DNA from: Pseudomonas poae
GTDB lineage: Bacteria; Pseudomonadota; Gammaproteobacteria; Pseudomonadales; Pseudomonadaceae
Length of the DNA: 64,000 nt
Assembly: GCF_001439785.1 (NCBI RefSeq)
Contig: NZ_JYLI01000009.1
Location: 124,001 to 188,000, forward strand
Direction of reading: 5' to 3'
Below are positions 43,508 through 54,941 of the stretch, piece after piece. The position numbers and the translations under genes are program-made. How positions within the stretch are numbered: position 1 is the first letter of the stretch; each line of letters opens with the position of its first letter. The notes beneath the pieces are model-generated. The model had not been told where the DNA came from, did not search any database, and saw only the letters and a program-made list of their open reading frames with translations.

Positions 43508-46500
43508 ATGGTTTCTGTGACCTCATCATCCACGGCCAGTCCCGACCTGGTCGGCGGGCTTGCACCTGTCAGTCAGGCATCGTTGCTCAAGAATCTGCAG
43601 GACGTCGCGGTCCTGGCTCAGCGCTTTCTGGGTTATCAACCCGATGCGGCGCAGGTCAGCAAAGACGTCTTCCGGCAGGCGCTTGAGCAGCAATTCAAGG
43701 GCATTGACCTGGACCCTGACCAGATATTCATCCACGCAGACGCTGCCGGGGCATCAGTGCGGTCTTTGACATCGGTGATGCAGGACATGCTGTCCAGCGG
43801 ACGAGTCACTGTCGATCCGCCAATACACGGATTTTTTCGCAGTTCCAGTGCGGGGGGCGGTGCGCGACGCGTGGACATGACTGCGCAAGCCTTCGTGCAA
43901 GTGGTGCTACGTCACGCACAGTTGCTTTTCGGGCATTACGAACGGGCCTTGACGCGCTTTTGGAACAGCCCGGGGCCATTTACCGGCAATTTAATTGCAC
44001 GCGATGCGATGCTCCACTTTCGCCGCAATCAATTGGCGGCAGAGGCCAACCTGCGCCGGGCTGACAATGTGATAGATCCGACACAAGGGATCGGTGAACA
44101 AGGGCTTGCGCTGGTGCTGGGTGTGATCGGTGCGGCAATCGCCGCCCCGGTGGTGCCAGTTCTGTACCGTTTGAGCGTGACCGTCAAGGATCGCGATGTG
44201 GGACTTGCCGGAGCCTTCGCGATAGCGCCGGAGGGTGGTTTGGGCAGCGTTCAGCCCGTGCTGCTCTATACGCCGCAGCGAGGTCTTGAAGCGTTCTCGG
44301 GCTATTCGGCGTTGCTCGATGCGCTGGGTTTGCGCGGTGCGAACGGTGACTGCGATGAAATTTTGCTTAACGTGCCTGTCGCCGACCGTGAGGCGGTGGC
44401 GCAGTTGCTCAAGGCAGGGCGCGGGCGATGGGTGACTGCTCAGTTACTTGCTGATGCTGGTGGATCTTTGCTGGGCCGGGTGCTGGACGAGCAACTGGTG
44501 TTGCAGAGGGCTAACCTCTACAGCGCATTTTTACCGTTCAGGGCGGGGATTCTCGACCGCGTGCCCGAGGTCCTGGCGCTTGCCGGCGGGTTGCCTGCCG
44601 ACCTCGTTGCCCGGCCTCTGCGTGCCGATACTCTGCCGGTTGTGCCGCCTGCGGACCTGGCTCTGGGTGATCAGCAGATTTACCTCATGGAAAAGCTCGA
44701 CGCGCTCAATGCGTTGACCGCCAACCTGCTCAGGGCAATGCCTGAATTCAACGGGTTTTTCCAGCGGCGGCTGGCGCTGATGTTCCCCTCGCTCAATACG
44801 CCGATCGATCCCGACGGTATTTACCTCACCCATTACCGTGTCGATGAGACCGGGCGCAAGCAATTGGTGTCGTCCAAGGCATTGGGCTCGGTACTGCTGG
44901 CATTGCTGGCGTCCACTGAGCCAGGCAATGAGCAGGATGGCGCACCACTTGCCTGGGCGTTTTTCCGCGAGGCCCTCACGCTGAACGAAGAGTGGCAGCT
45001 GCCGCACGTCGGTTCTGCGAATGACTTGGCGCACGCCGTGAAAAAAACGTTCGCCGGCGAGGTCCAGGCATTCTGGAGCTCGATACAGGCAGGCCAAGGT
45101 CCGCAGCGTGAGTTACTGGTTCGACTGCGCAAGAGCGTCATGGCCACCTTGGCGGCGTTGGGCAGTGTGGATGGTACGTTGCAGGCTTCCAGCCGTGCGG
45201 CCATTGACATTGTGCTGCGCTACCCGACCAGGGCGGCGCGCGCGTTGGCGTTTCCCGCCGAGCCTTGTCCCCAGGTTTATAGGTTGTCCATGGCAGACGG
45301 TACGCCATTGGCCGGCGTGTTTGTCGTAGGCCCCGACAGCGTGAGCGATGCCACGGGTTCCTGGGTGCTTTACACCCAGGGTGAGGGGTTCGAGGTGTTT
45401 TCCCGTCTGGCCGAACTGCTTGCTGCGTTGACGGCGCGGCTTGACGCAGGCGCGCAGCCCGGCCGTTTACTGGCCGCAAGCCTGCCCAGTGCTGTCGTGG
45501 AGCAGCAAGCAGGAATGTGGGCTGGGCAGCGTGAACTGACAGTGCACGCGGTCAGCGATGATTTTGTGTTCGAGGGGGTGAGTGAGTTGCTGGCCAAGCA
45601 ACAGCGAGATCTGTCTGCCGTGCTTGGCAGTGACAAGGCATTGGACGCCCAGGCACTGGCGCAGGCGACAGACCTGGCGGCGCAACTGGACGTTGCCCAT
45701 GCGTTCATGGCGCGTAACCGGCAGTTGGAGCGTTTGAACACACCTGACTGGATTAACGCGTTGAGCGCTGTGGACCGCGGGCAGTTGCAGGCGCTTGAGG
45801 AAATTGCCCAGGAGAAGAATCAACTGTTGGGGTCGCTGCTTGAGGCCATTCCCACCCTCCGCAGTTATATGAAGGACAAGCTGCGTGGCAAATTGCGTGA
45901 GTTTCTGGACGATAAACGCTTGTACAGCGTTTCGCAGGCCGATATTGATCCAGACACCGTCAACGTTGTTAAAAGTGAGTGGGTCAGAATCAATTACGTG
46001 CCGGCTCCGGGGCTGACGCCTGTTCAGGAAAGAACCAGAACCGTCGTGTACAGCCTGACCGAGCTGGCCCTGAAAAACCTCACCCCTTGGGAGAAGTCGC
46101 TCTCATGGGTTTCAAGGGACAGCCTCGACGCCACGCTGACTTACGCGGATGGTCGGCAAGTGATCGACAGTGAGGGGCAGACCGTCAAGCTCACGCGGGA
46201 GGTGCTGGAGCAATGGGTCAAGGCGCTGGATATCGGCCAACGCTACAAAAAGGACGTTTTCCAGCCGGCATTCGATCTGTCGGACAGCCCGGGGCAGGCC
46301 CGCCATTTAAGGGAAGTCTGGTTGGAGGCCCAGGCGGCAACGCTGAAGCACGAAGCGCAGCAGGCGGCGTTGAGTCCTATTGCGTACAGGACGCCGTCGA
46401 CCAGCGATGCTGGCAAGAAACGCGGCGCGCAATGGCTGTCAGCCGTACTGGACACACCTGACCCAGCCCGCAGGGCAAAGGTGGATGGCGACACGGTCGG

Positions 46501-48331
46501 CGTCAGCCACCTGGCGTTGGGCAAGTTGGGCGTGCCGCCTCTGGAGGGTGGCAGTCAGTTGGTGCAGGGTGTCTTCATCGTTGGGGTGCAGGGGCGGGCG
46601 GAGATGGTTCTTTATGCGTCAGGTGCGCCCGATGGACGTGATATTCGCGAGATTCTCAATCAGGCTCAGTTGCGCAAGCTATTGGTGAAGCCGCAATGGC
46701 AACAGTATCTCGGGAAACAACTGGCGACCAATGATCCTCTGGTCATCAAGCGCGTGCTGCCGTTGCCCCAGCGGATGGTCATACGGCTGGTGCCCTGCGA
46801 AACGCCGATACTGCCGGAAATGTACCGCTTGATGGTCGCCCGCATGAGTCTGCACGTAGAGCGAGGCGCGGTAAGCAACGCGCAACTGGACCGTCGCTCC
46901 ACGATCAACAAAGTGCTGTTTGGCATTGAGGTGGCGGGGCATTTGCTGGACATGATGCCGTGGGCTGAGCACTGGTTGTCTCGCACGCTGACGCGATGGG
47001 CGCGCCTGTCCAAAACAGCCGTGCGAACCTTTGGTACGCGCGGGCACAATGTCCCTGGCTTGATCGTGCGCGATGGCGCTGTCGGCAGGATACTGACAGT
47101 GGAAATGGCGTCCGGTGCCGCGCCTAAAGGTACCGCATTGGGAGTCAAGCCATTGGCTACTCAGGTTTTGAAATCCCGGCAAGTCACCACCGCCTCTGAA
47201 TTTGCCCTGCACGTCTCTCCTTCAACAAGAGTCAGCTCATTTATTCCTCCGGCATGGGAAGTTTCGGCGGTGCCGGCCCTTGAAGCCAAGACGTTGATCA
47301 GGGGGCTTGAGCCCAATAGTCGTGGAATCTACCGTACCTCCGCCGGGGAGTACCTGATACGCCCTGAAAGTGCGCTGGGACATTCACGGGTTTACAGAAT
47401 CAAGGGCGATTTCAAACTCTATGGGCGCGAGGATCTCGTCGTTCAGGTCGTTGACGCGCGCAGCGGTATTGAAGTTGGGGCGTTGGTGCGTGGCTATCGT
47501 GGCGGTTGGAAGCCGCAAGCGCTCAAAGGTGGGGGAGGGGCCAGTTCGTCATTGAGTGGCTTGCCCGATTATGAATTTCTCCAAACCCCGGCGTTCCATC
47601 GCCGGGAGCACCAGTTGGCGATGCTTTCGTCGTTTGAAAGGCGTTTCTACCAGCAGTGGTTCAATCGGGACAAGTCTCGCTTCTTCAAGCGCCTGGCACT
47701 GCCGCCCAGGCCAACGCCGGTTTTGATCGACAGTAATACGACAGTGGATGAGTTGATTGAGAAAGTGCTTAAGCAGTCAAATGGCCTCGTGCTGGGGGAG
47801 GCGCACAATGAGTTGGCCAGCAAGCTGTTTCTCAAGGAGAAAATGCAGGTATTGAAAAATCAGGGAGTTCGCACGATTTACGTCGAGGGACTCAATGCAG
47901 CAGACACGCCCTTGAGGCGCGTACGGGCTGCAAGCAAAGAACCGGTTCATCAGGTGATGGAGGCTGCGCAGGCACTCGATCTCAAGGTTCGAGGTCTGGA
48001 CGACGATCTATTGACCTACCACCTGAATCCAAAAAAGGGCACTGGAATCGTGGATCTTTCCAAGCGACTCAAGGAGATGAACTATTTTGCGTTCAGGCAA
48101 ATCGAGCGGCATCACCCCAAAGATGGCGGGAAGTGGGTGGCGCTGGTGGGCGCGGCCCATATGAATACGACGGAGGGGGTCGCCGGTCTGGCCGAGTTGA
48201 CGGGGACGCTCGGTGTGCGGATTCGCACTGTCGGCCCTGATTGGCCGGTCGGCATCACGATTCCCAAGGCAAGAGGGGCGGACGGCAGATTGTCTGATGT
48301 TCGGCTTAATTTTGCGTCGGGCATGCCCTGA
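43508..48331 (+). CDS. Large toxin with dermonecrotic-type N-terminus and EreA/ChaN/TIKI-like C-terminal domain
   Basis: A 1,607-residue protein started at MVSVTSSSTASPDLVGG with AGGGG upstream; a start 11 codons earlier has none. There is no signal peptide. A long N-terminal and central part resembles the Pseudomonas 'dermonecrotic toxin'/DUF6543 proteins. A hydrophobic segment at about 200-222 (LALVLGVIGAAIAAPVVPVLY) could insert in membranes. The C-terminal domain carries LVLGEAHNELASKLFL near 1428, TIYVEGL near 1457 and WVALVGAAHMNT near 1545, the GEXH...E...H layout of EreA/ChaN/TIKI-type hydrolases and of 'membrane-targeted effector' toxins. It lies between mtnA and gyrA, which I recall as adjacent in P. 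aeruginosa. No immunity or secretion gene is next to it. Confidence 0.78.
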   Translation: MVSVTSSSTASPDLVGGLAPVSQASLLKNLQDVAVLAQRFLGYQPDAAQVSKDVFRQALEQQFKGIDLDPDQIFIHADAAGASVRSLTSVMQDMLSSGRVTVDPPIHGFFRSSSAGGGARRVDMTAQAFVQVVLRHAQLLFGHYERALTRFWNSPGPFTGNLIARDAMLHFRRNQLAAEANLRRADNVIDPTQGIGEQGLALVLGVIGAAIAAPVVPVLYRLSVTVKDRDVGLAGAFAIAPEGGLGSVQPVLLYTPQRGLEAFSGYSALLDALGLRGANGDCDEILLNVPVADREAVAQLLKAGRGRWVTAQLLADAGGSLLGRVLDEQLVLQRANLYSAFLPFRAGILDRVPEVLALAGGLPADLVARPLRADTLPVVPPADLALGDQQIYLMEKLDALNALTANLLRAMPEFNGFFQRRLALMFPSLNTPIDPDGIYLTHYRVDETGRKQLVSSKALGSVLLALLASTEPGNEQDGAPLAWAFFREALTLNEEWQLPHVGSANDLAHAVKKTFAGEVQAFWSSIQAGQGPQRELLVRLRKSVMATLAALGSVDGTLQASSRAAIDIVLRYPTRAARALAFPAEPCPQVYRLSMADGTPLAGVFVVGPDSVSDATGSWVLYTQGEGFEVFSRLAELLAALTARLDAGAQPGRLLAASLPSAVVEQQAGMWAGQRELTVHAVSDDFVFEGVSELLAKQQRDLSAVLGSDKALDAQALAQATDLAAQLDVAHAFMARNRQLERLNTPDWINALSAVDRGQLQALEEIAQEKNQLLGSLLEAIPTLRSYMKDKLRGKLREFLDDKRLYSVSQADIDPDTVNVVKSEWVRINYVPAPGLTPVQERTRTVVYSLTELALKNLTPWEKSLSWVSRDSLDATLTYADGRQVIDSEGQTVKLTREVLEQWVKALDIGQRYKKDVFQPAFDLSDSPGQARHLREVWLEAQAATLKHEAQQAALSPIAYRTPSTSDAGKKRGAQWLSAVLDTPDPARRAKVDGDTVGVSHLALGKLGVPPLEGGSQLVQGVFIVGVQGRAEMVLYASGAPDGRDIREILNQAQLRKLLVKPQWQQYLGKQLATNDPLVIKRVLPLPQRMVIRLVPCETPILPEMYRLMVARMSLHVERGAVSNAQLDRRSTINKVLFGIEVAGHLLDMMPWAEHWLSRTLTRWARLSKTAVRTFGTRGHNVPGLIVRDGAVGRILTVEMASGAAPKGTALGVKPLATQVLKSRQVTTASEFALHVSPSTRVSSFIPPAWEVSAVPALEAKTLIRGLEPNSRGIYRTSAGEYLIRPESALGHSRVYRIKGDFKLYGREDLVVQVVDARSGIEVGALVRGYRGGWKPQALKGGGGASSSLSGLPDYEFLQTPAFHRREHQLAMLSSFERRFYQQWFNRDKSRFFKRLALPPRPTPVLIDSNTTVDELIEKVLKQSNGLVLGEAHNELASKLFLKEKMQVLKNQGVRTIYVEGLNAADTPLRRVRAASKEPVHQVMEAAQALDLKVRGLDDDLLTYHLNPKKGTGIVDLSKRLKEMNYFAFRQIERHHPKDGGKWVALVGAAHMNTTEGVAGLAELTGTLGVRIRTVGPDWPVGITIPKARGADGRLSDVRLNFASGMP

Positions 48332-48710
48332 GCGGCGCGTCGGGATACGTGACGTTCGGTCCTTGAGGTACGACGACGGGTAGCGGCTATTTTATCGGCT
48401 GGAATGTCGATTTATCGCCGGTGAATATGCCTGGCCTTCGCGTCTGAGCCCCTGTCGTCCCCCTCAAGCCTGTCATCCGTCAAATTACTAGCCTCCATGC
48501 GCATCAGGGGGATAGGTGCGTGGCGGCGATTGTGATAACATCCGGCGGTTTCCAGGGCCGCCCAAAGGGGTTGCCTGTAACGTGCAGATCCGTGTCATAA
48601 CTCGTTGATTTGTCGTAAGTCGTTGCCAGGCACCCTGCCGGCAGCGGCGAGCTTCGTTCATCCCGAATGGATGTGACGAGGTTTCACCCGAAAAAGGAAT
48701 CAGGCTTCTC
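48332..48710. other. Upstream region of gyrA
   Basis: The 379 bases have no convincing gene. TGTGATAACAT at about 48531-48541 could be an extended -10 element. Short GC-rich palindromic pieces lie around 48540-48575 (CGGCGG..CAGGGCCGCCC). AAAAAGGAATCAGG precedes the gyrA ATG. Confidence 0.4.
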
Positions 48711-51365
<2,655 letters not shown>

Positions 51366-51376
51366 GCGGACATACA

Positions 51377-51410
51377 GGGGGCGGATGAAGATTCGCCCCC
51401 TTGTTGTTTG
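51377..51410 (+). terminator. Likely terminator after gyrA
   Basis: GGGGGCG, loop of 10 bases, CGCCCCC, then TTGTTGTTTG. The seven-pair GC stem and T-rich tail begin 12 bases after the gyrA stop. Confidence 0.65.
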
Positions 51411-51451
51411 TGTCCCCTTTGAAATACATGTCCTTGGTCTGGCTTCGATCC

Positions 51452-51541
51452 CTGTGGGAGCTGGCTTGCCTGCGATAGCATCACCTCGGTATCACTGCAG
51501 CTACCGCGGTGCCTGTATCGCAGGCAAGCCAGCTCCCACAA
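51452..51541. repeat. REP-type inverted pair between gyrA and serC
   Basis: CTGTGGGAGCTGGCTTGCC followed by TGCGATA at 51452-51477 pairs with TATCGCA followed by GGCAAGCCAGCTCCCACA at 51516-51541, nearly perfect over 25 bases. GTGGGAGCTGGCTTGCCTGC is a classic fluorescent-Pseudomonas REP core. Confidence 0.88.
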
Positions 51542-51611
51542 GGGCTCGCTCCAGCTCAAGGCCGTTGCCGAACATGATTGCAGCCCCAACCAGATCAGAG
51601 TGAGATTGGAT

Positions 51612-52697
51612 GTGAGCAAGAGAGCCTATAACTTCTGTGCCGGTCCCGCGGCGCTTCCTGAAGCAGTCCTGCAGCGCGCGCAGGGTGAACTCCTCGACTG
51701 GCATGGAAAAGGCCTCTCCGTGATGGAAATGAGCCATCGCAGCGATGAGTTCGTCTCCATCGCCACCAAGGCCGAGCAGGACCTGCGCGACCTGCTGAAC
51801 ATCCCTTCAAATTACAAGGTGCTGTTCCTGCAGGGCGGCGCCAGCCAGCAGTTTGCCCAGATCCCGCTGAACCTGCTGCCCGAGGGCGGTACGGCCGACT
51901 ACATCGATACCGGTATCTGGGGGCAGAAGGCCATTGAAGAGGCCTCCCGCTACGGCAACGTGAATGTGGCCGGCACCGCCAAGCCCTACGATTACTTCGC
52001 CATTCCAGGTCAGAACGAATGGAAATTGTCGAAAGACGCGGCCTACGTGCATTACGTGGCCAACGAAACCATCGGTGGCCTGCAGTTCGACTGGGTGCCT
52101 GACGTGGGCGACGTCCCGCTGGTGTGCGACATGTCCTCGGACATTCTTTCGCGTCCGATCGATGTATCGCGCTACGGCATGATCTACGCCGGTGCGCAGA
52201 AGAACATCGGCCCGAGCGGCATCCTGGTCAACATCATCCGCGAAGACCTGCTGGGCCGCACCCGTGCCCTGTGTCCGACCATGCTCAACTACAAGGTCGC
52301 GGCCGACAACGGCTCAATGTACAACACGCCGCCGGCGTTCGCCTGGTACCTCTCGGGGCTGGTGTTCGAATGGCTCAAAGAGCAGGGCGGTGTCGCCGCC
52401 ATGGGCAAGCTCAACGAAGAGAAAAAGCGCGTCCTGTACGACTTCATCGACGCCAGCGGCCTGTACAGCAACCCGATCAACCTCAGCAACCGCTCGTGGA
52501 TGAACGTGCCGTTCCGCCTGGCTGACGACCGCCTGGACAAACCATTCCTGGCCGGTGCCGATGCACGCGGGCTGCTGAACCTCAAGGGTCACCGCTCGGT
52601 GGGTGGCATGCGCGCCTCCATCTACAACGCTGTCGACATCCACGCGATCAACGCGCTGGTTGCCTACATGGCAGAGTTCGAAAAGGAACACGGCTAA
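51612..52697 (+). CDS. serC: Phosphoserine aminotransferase
   Basis: A 361-residue PLP enzyme making 3-phosphoserine (and a pyridoxine precursor). I chose the GTG at 51612 giving MSKRAYNFCAGPAALP, the family's usual N-terminus; two in-frame starts up to 51600 are possible. The SHRSDEF region and GGASQQFAQIPLNLL are typical, and the PLP-Lys is in YAGAQKNIGPSG. The stop shares one base with the pheA ATG (TAATG), so both are translated from one message. Confidence 0.95.
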   Translation: MSKRAYNFCAGPAALPEAVLQRAQGELLDWHGKGLSVMEMSHRSDEFVSIATKAEQDLRDLLNIPSNYKVLFLQGGASQQFAQIPLNLLPEGGTADYIDTGIWGQKAIEEASRYGNVNVAGTAKPYDYFAIPGQNEWKLSKDAAYVHYVANETIGGLQFDWVPDVGDVPLVCDMSSDILSRPIDVSRYGMIYAGAQKNIGPSGILVNIIREDLLGRTRALCPTMLNYKVAADNGSMYNTPPAFAWYLSGLVFEWLKEQGGVAAMGKLNEEKKRVLYDFIDASGLYSNPINLSNRSWMNVPFRLADDRLDKPFLAGADARGLLNLKGHRSVGGMRASIYNAVDIHAINALVAYMAEFEKEHG

Positions 52698-53791
52698 TGT
52701 CTGAGCAAGAACTCAAGGCCCTGCGGGTCCGCATCGACAGCCTGGACGAAAAAGTCCTGGAGCTGATCAGTGAGCGCGCGCGCTGCGCCCAGGAAGTGGC
52801 GCGGGTGAAGATGGCGAACCTGGCCGAAGGCGAGGTGCCGGTGTTCTATCGGCCCGAGCGTGAAGCGGCGGTGCTCAAGCGTGTGATGGAGCGCAACAGG
52901 GGCCCACTGGGCAACGAAGAAATGGCGCGGTTGTTTCGCGAAATCATGTCCTCATGCCTGGCCCTCGAGCAGCCGCTGAAAGTGGCTTACCTCGGCCCCG
53001 AAGGCACCTTTACCCAGGCGGCGGCCATGAAACACTTCGGCCACGCCGTGATCAGCAAGCCGATGGCGGCCATCGACGAAGTGTTTCGTGAAGTGGCGGC
53101 CGGCGCGGTGAACTTTGGCGTGGTACCGGTGGAAAACTCCACCGAAGGCGCGGTCAACCACACCCTCGACAGCTTCCTTGAGCACGACATGGTGATCTGC
53201 GGTGAAGTCGAGCTGCGCATCCACCATCACCTGCTGGTGGGCGAAAACACCAAGACCGACAGCATCAGCCGTATCTACTCTCACGCCCAGTCCCTGGCCC
53301 AGTGCCGCAAGTGGCTGGACGCCCATTACCCGAATGTCGAGCGCGTGGCGGTGTCCAGCAACGCCGAGGCGGCCAAGCGGGTCAAGGGTGAGTGGAATTC
53401 GGCGGCGATTGCCGGTGACATGGCGGCAGGCCTGTACGGGCTGACGCGCCTGGCCGAAAAGATCGAAGACCGCCCGGACAACTCCACGCGGTTCCTGATG
53501 ATCGGCAGTCAGGAAGTACCGCCGACCGGCGACGACAAGACCTCGATCATCGTGTCCATGAGCAACAAGCCAGGCGCCCTGCATGAACTGCTGGTGCCGT
53601 TCCACGACAACGGGATTGACCTGACGCGCATCGAGACGCGTCCTTCGCGCAGCGGTAAATGGACCTACGTGTTCTTTATCGACTTCATCGGCCACCACCG
53701 CGACCCACTGGTCAAGGGCGTGCTCGAGCAGATCAGTCAGGAAGCCGTGGCACTCAAGGTGCTCGGCTCTTACCCGAAAGCGGTTTTGTGA
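52697..53791 (+). CDS. pheA: Bifunctional chorismate mutase/prephenate dehydratase (P-protein)
   Basis: A 364-residue enzyme taking chorismate to phenylpyruvate. The chorismate mutase AroQ domain spans about 1-90 (LRVRIDSLDEKVLELISERARCAQEVAR), the dehydratase about 95-275 (VAYLGPEGTFTQAAAMKHFG, VVPVENSTEGAVNHTLD, DNSTRFLMIG) and an ACT domain the last 80 residues (GALHELLVPF, TRIETRPSRSGKWTYVFF), which binds phenylalanine for feedback control. The order serC-pheA-hisC is conserved in Pseudomonas. Confidence 0.96.
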   Translation: MSEQELKALRVRIDSLDEKVLELISERARCAQEVARVKMANLAEGEVPVFYRPEREAAVLKRVMERNRGPLGNEEMARLFREIMSSCLALEQPLKVAYLGPEGTFTQAAAMKHFGHAVISKPMAAIDEVFREVAAGAVNFGVVPVENSTEGAVNHTLDSFLEHDMVICGEVELRIHHHLLVGENTKTDSISRIYSHAQSLAQCRKWLDAHYPNVERVAVSSNAEAAKRVKGEWNSAAIAGDMAAGLYGLTRLAEKIEDRPDNSTRFLMIGSQEVPPTGDDKTSIIVSMSNKPGALHELLVPFHDNGIDLTRIETRPSRSGKWTYVFFIDFIGHHRDPLVKGVLEQISQEAVALKVLGSYPKAVL

Positions 53792-53800
53792 GGCTTTGAC

Positions 53801-54913
53801 ATGAGTGGCAACTTCCTCGCCCTGGCGCAGCCGGGCGTGCAACAACTCTCGCCTTATGTGCCGGGCAAGCCTGTGGACGAACTGGCGCGAGAGTTGAATC
53901 TGGACCCCTCGAAGATCGTCAAACTGGCGAGCAACGAGAACCCGCTGGGCCCGAGCCCCAAGGTGCTGGCGGCGATTCGTGAAGAACTGACCGAGCTGAC
54001 CCGTTACCCGGATGGCAACGGTTTTGCGCTGAAGTCGCTGCTGGCGCAAAACTGCGGTGTGGCGCTCGACCAGGTGACCTTGGGCAACGGCTCCAACGAC
54101 ATTCTTGAGCTGGTCGGCCGTGCCTACCTGGCGCCCGGCCTGAATGCGGTGTTCAGCGAGCATGCATTTGCGGTCTACCCCATCGTGACCCAGGCCGTTG
54201 GTGCCGATGCGCGGATCATTCCGGCCAGGGATTGGGGCCATGACCTGCCGGCAATGCTGGCGGCCATCGATGCGCAGACGCGCGTGGTGTTTATCGCCAA
54301 CCCGAACAACCCGACTGGCACCTGGTTCGATGCGAAGGCGTTGAACGACTTCCTGCAAGACGTGCCCGAACACGTGCTGGTGGTGCTCGACGAAGCCTAT
54401 ATCGAGTACGCCGAAGGCGGCGAGCTGCCAAACGGCCTCGACTTTCTGGCCGCCTACCCGAACCTGTTGGTGTCGCGCACCTTCTCCAAGGCTTATGGCC
54501 TGGCGTCGCTGCGCGTTGGCTACGGTTTGTCCACGGCGGTGGTTGCGGATGTGCTGAACCGCGTGCGCCAGCCCTTCAACGTCAACAGCCTCGCCCTGGC
54601 GGCAGCCTGCGCCGCGGTGAAGGACACTGAGTACCTGGAAGAAGGCCGTCGCATCAATGAGCGCGGCATGCTGCAACTGCAGGACGGTTTCCGTGAGCTG
54701 GGCCTGGACTGGATTCCGTCCAGGGGCAATTTCATCTGTGTCGATCTCGGCCAGGTTGCGGCACCGGTATTCCAGGGCCTGCTGCGCGAAGGCGTGATCG
54801 TGCGCCCGGTTGCCAACTACGGCATGCCGAACCACCTGCGTATCACCATCGGCCTGCCGGCCGAGAACGGTCGCTTCCTTGAGGCGCTGGCCAAGGTTCT
54901 GGCCCGTGGTTGA
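53801..54913 (+). CDS. hisC: Histidinol-phosphate aminotransferase (HisC2-like, aromatic operon copy)
   Basis: A 370-residue class I/II aminotransferase. Marks include LSPYVPGKPVDELARELNL, SNENPLGPSPKVL, NPNNPTGTW, VLDEAYIEY and the PLP-Lys in SRTFSKAYGLASLRVGYG. Sitting between pheA and tyrA::aroA, this copy may chiefly transaminate aromatic 2-oxoacids, an inference from position. Length normal. The next gene can begin within its end if a GTG at 54906 is used. Confidence 0.94.
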   Translation: MSGNFLALAQPGVQQLSPYVPGKPVDELARELNLDPSKIVKLASNENPLGPSPKVLAAIREELTELTRYPDGNGFALKSLLAQNCGVALDQVTLGNGSNDILELVGRAYLAPGLNAVFSEHAFAVYPIVTQAVGADARIIPARDWGHDLPAMLAAIDAQTRVVFIANPNNPTGTWFDAKALNDFLQDVPEHVLVVLDEAYIEYAEGGELPNGLDFLAAYPNLLVSRTFSKAYGLASLRVGYGLSTAVVADVLNRVRQPFNVNSLALAAACAAVKDTEYLEEGRRINERGMLQLQDGFRELGLDWIPSRGNFICVDLGQVAAPVFQGLLREGVIVRPVANYGMPNHLRITIGLPAENGRFLEALAKVLARG

Positions 54914-54941
54914 TGTCACTGCATTGCAACCTGCGGTGCCT

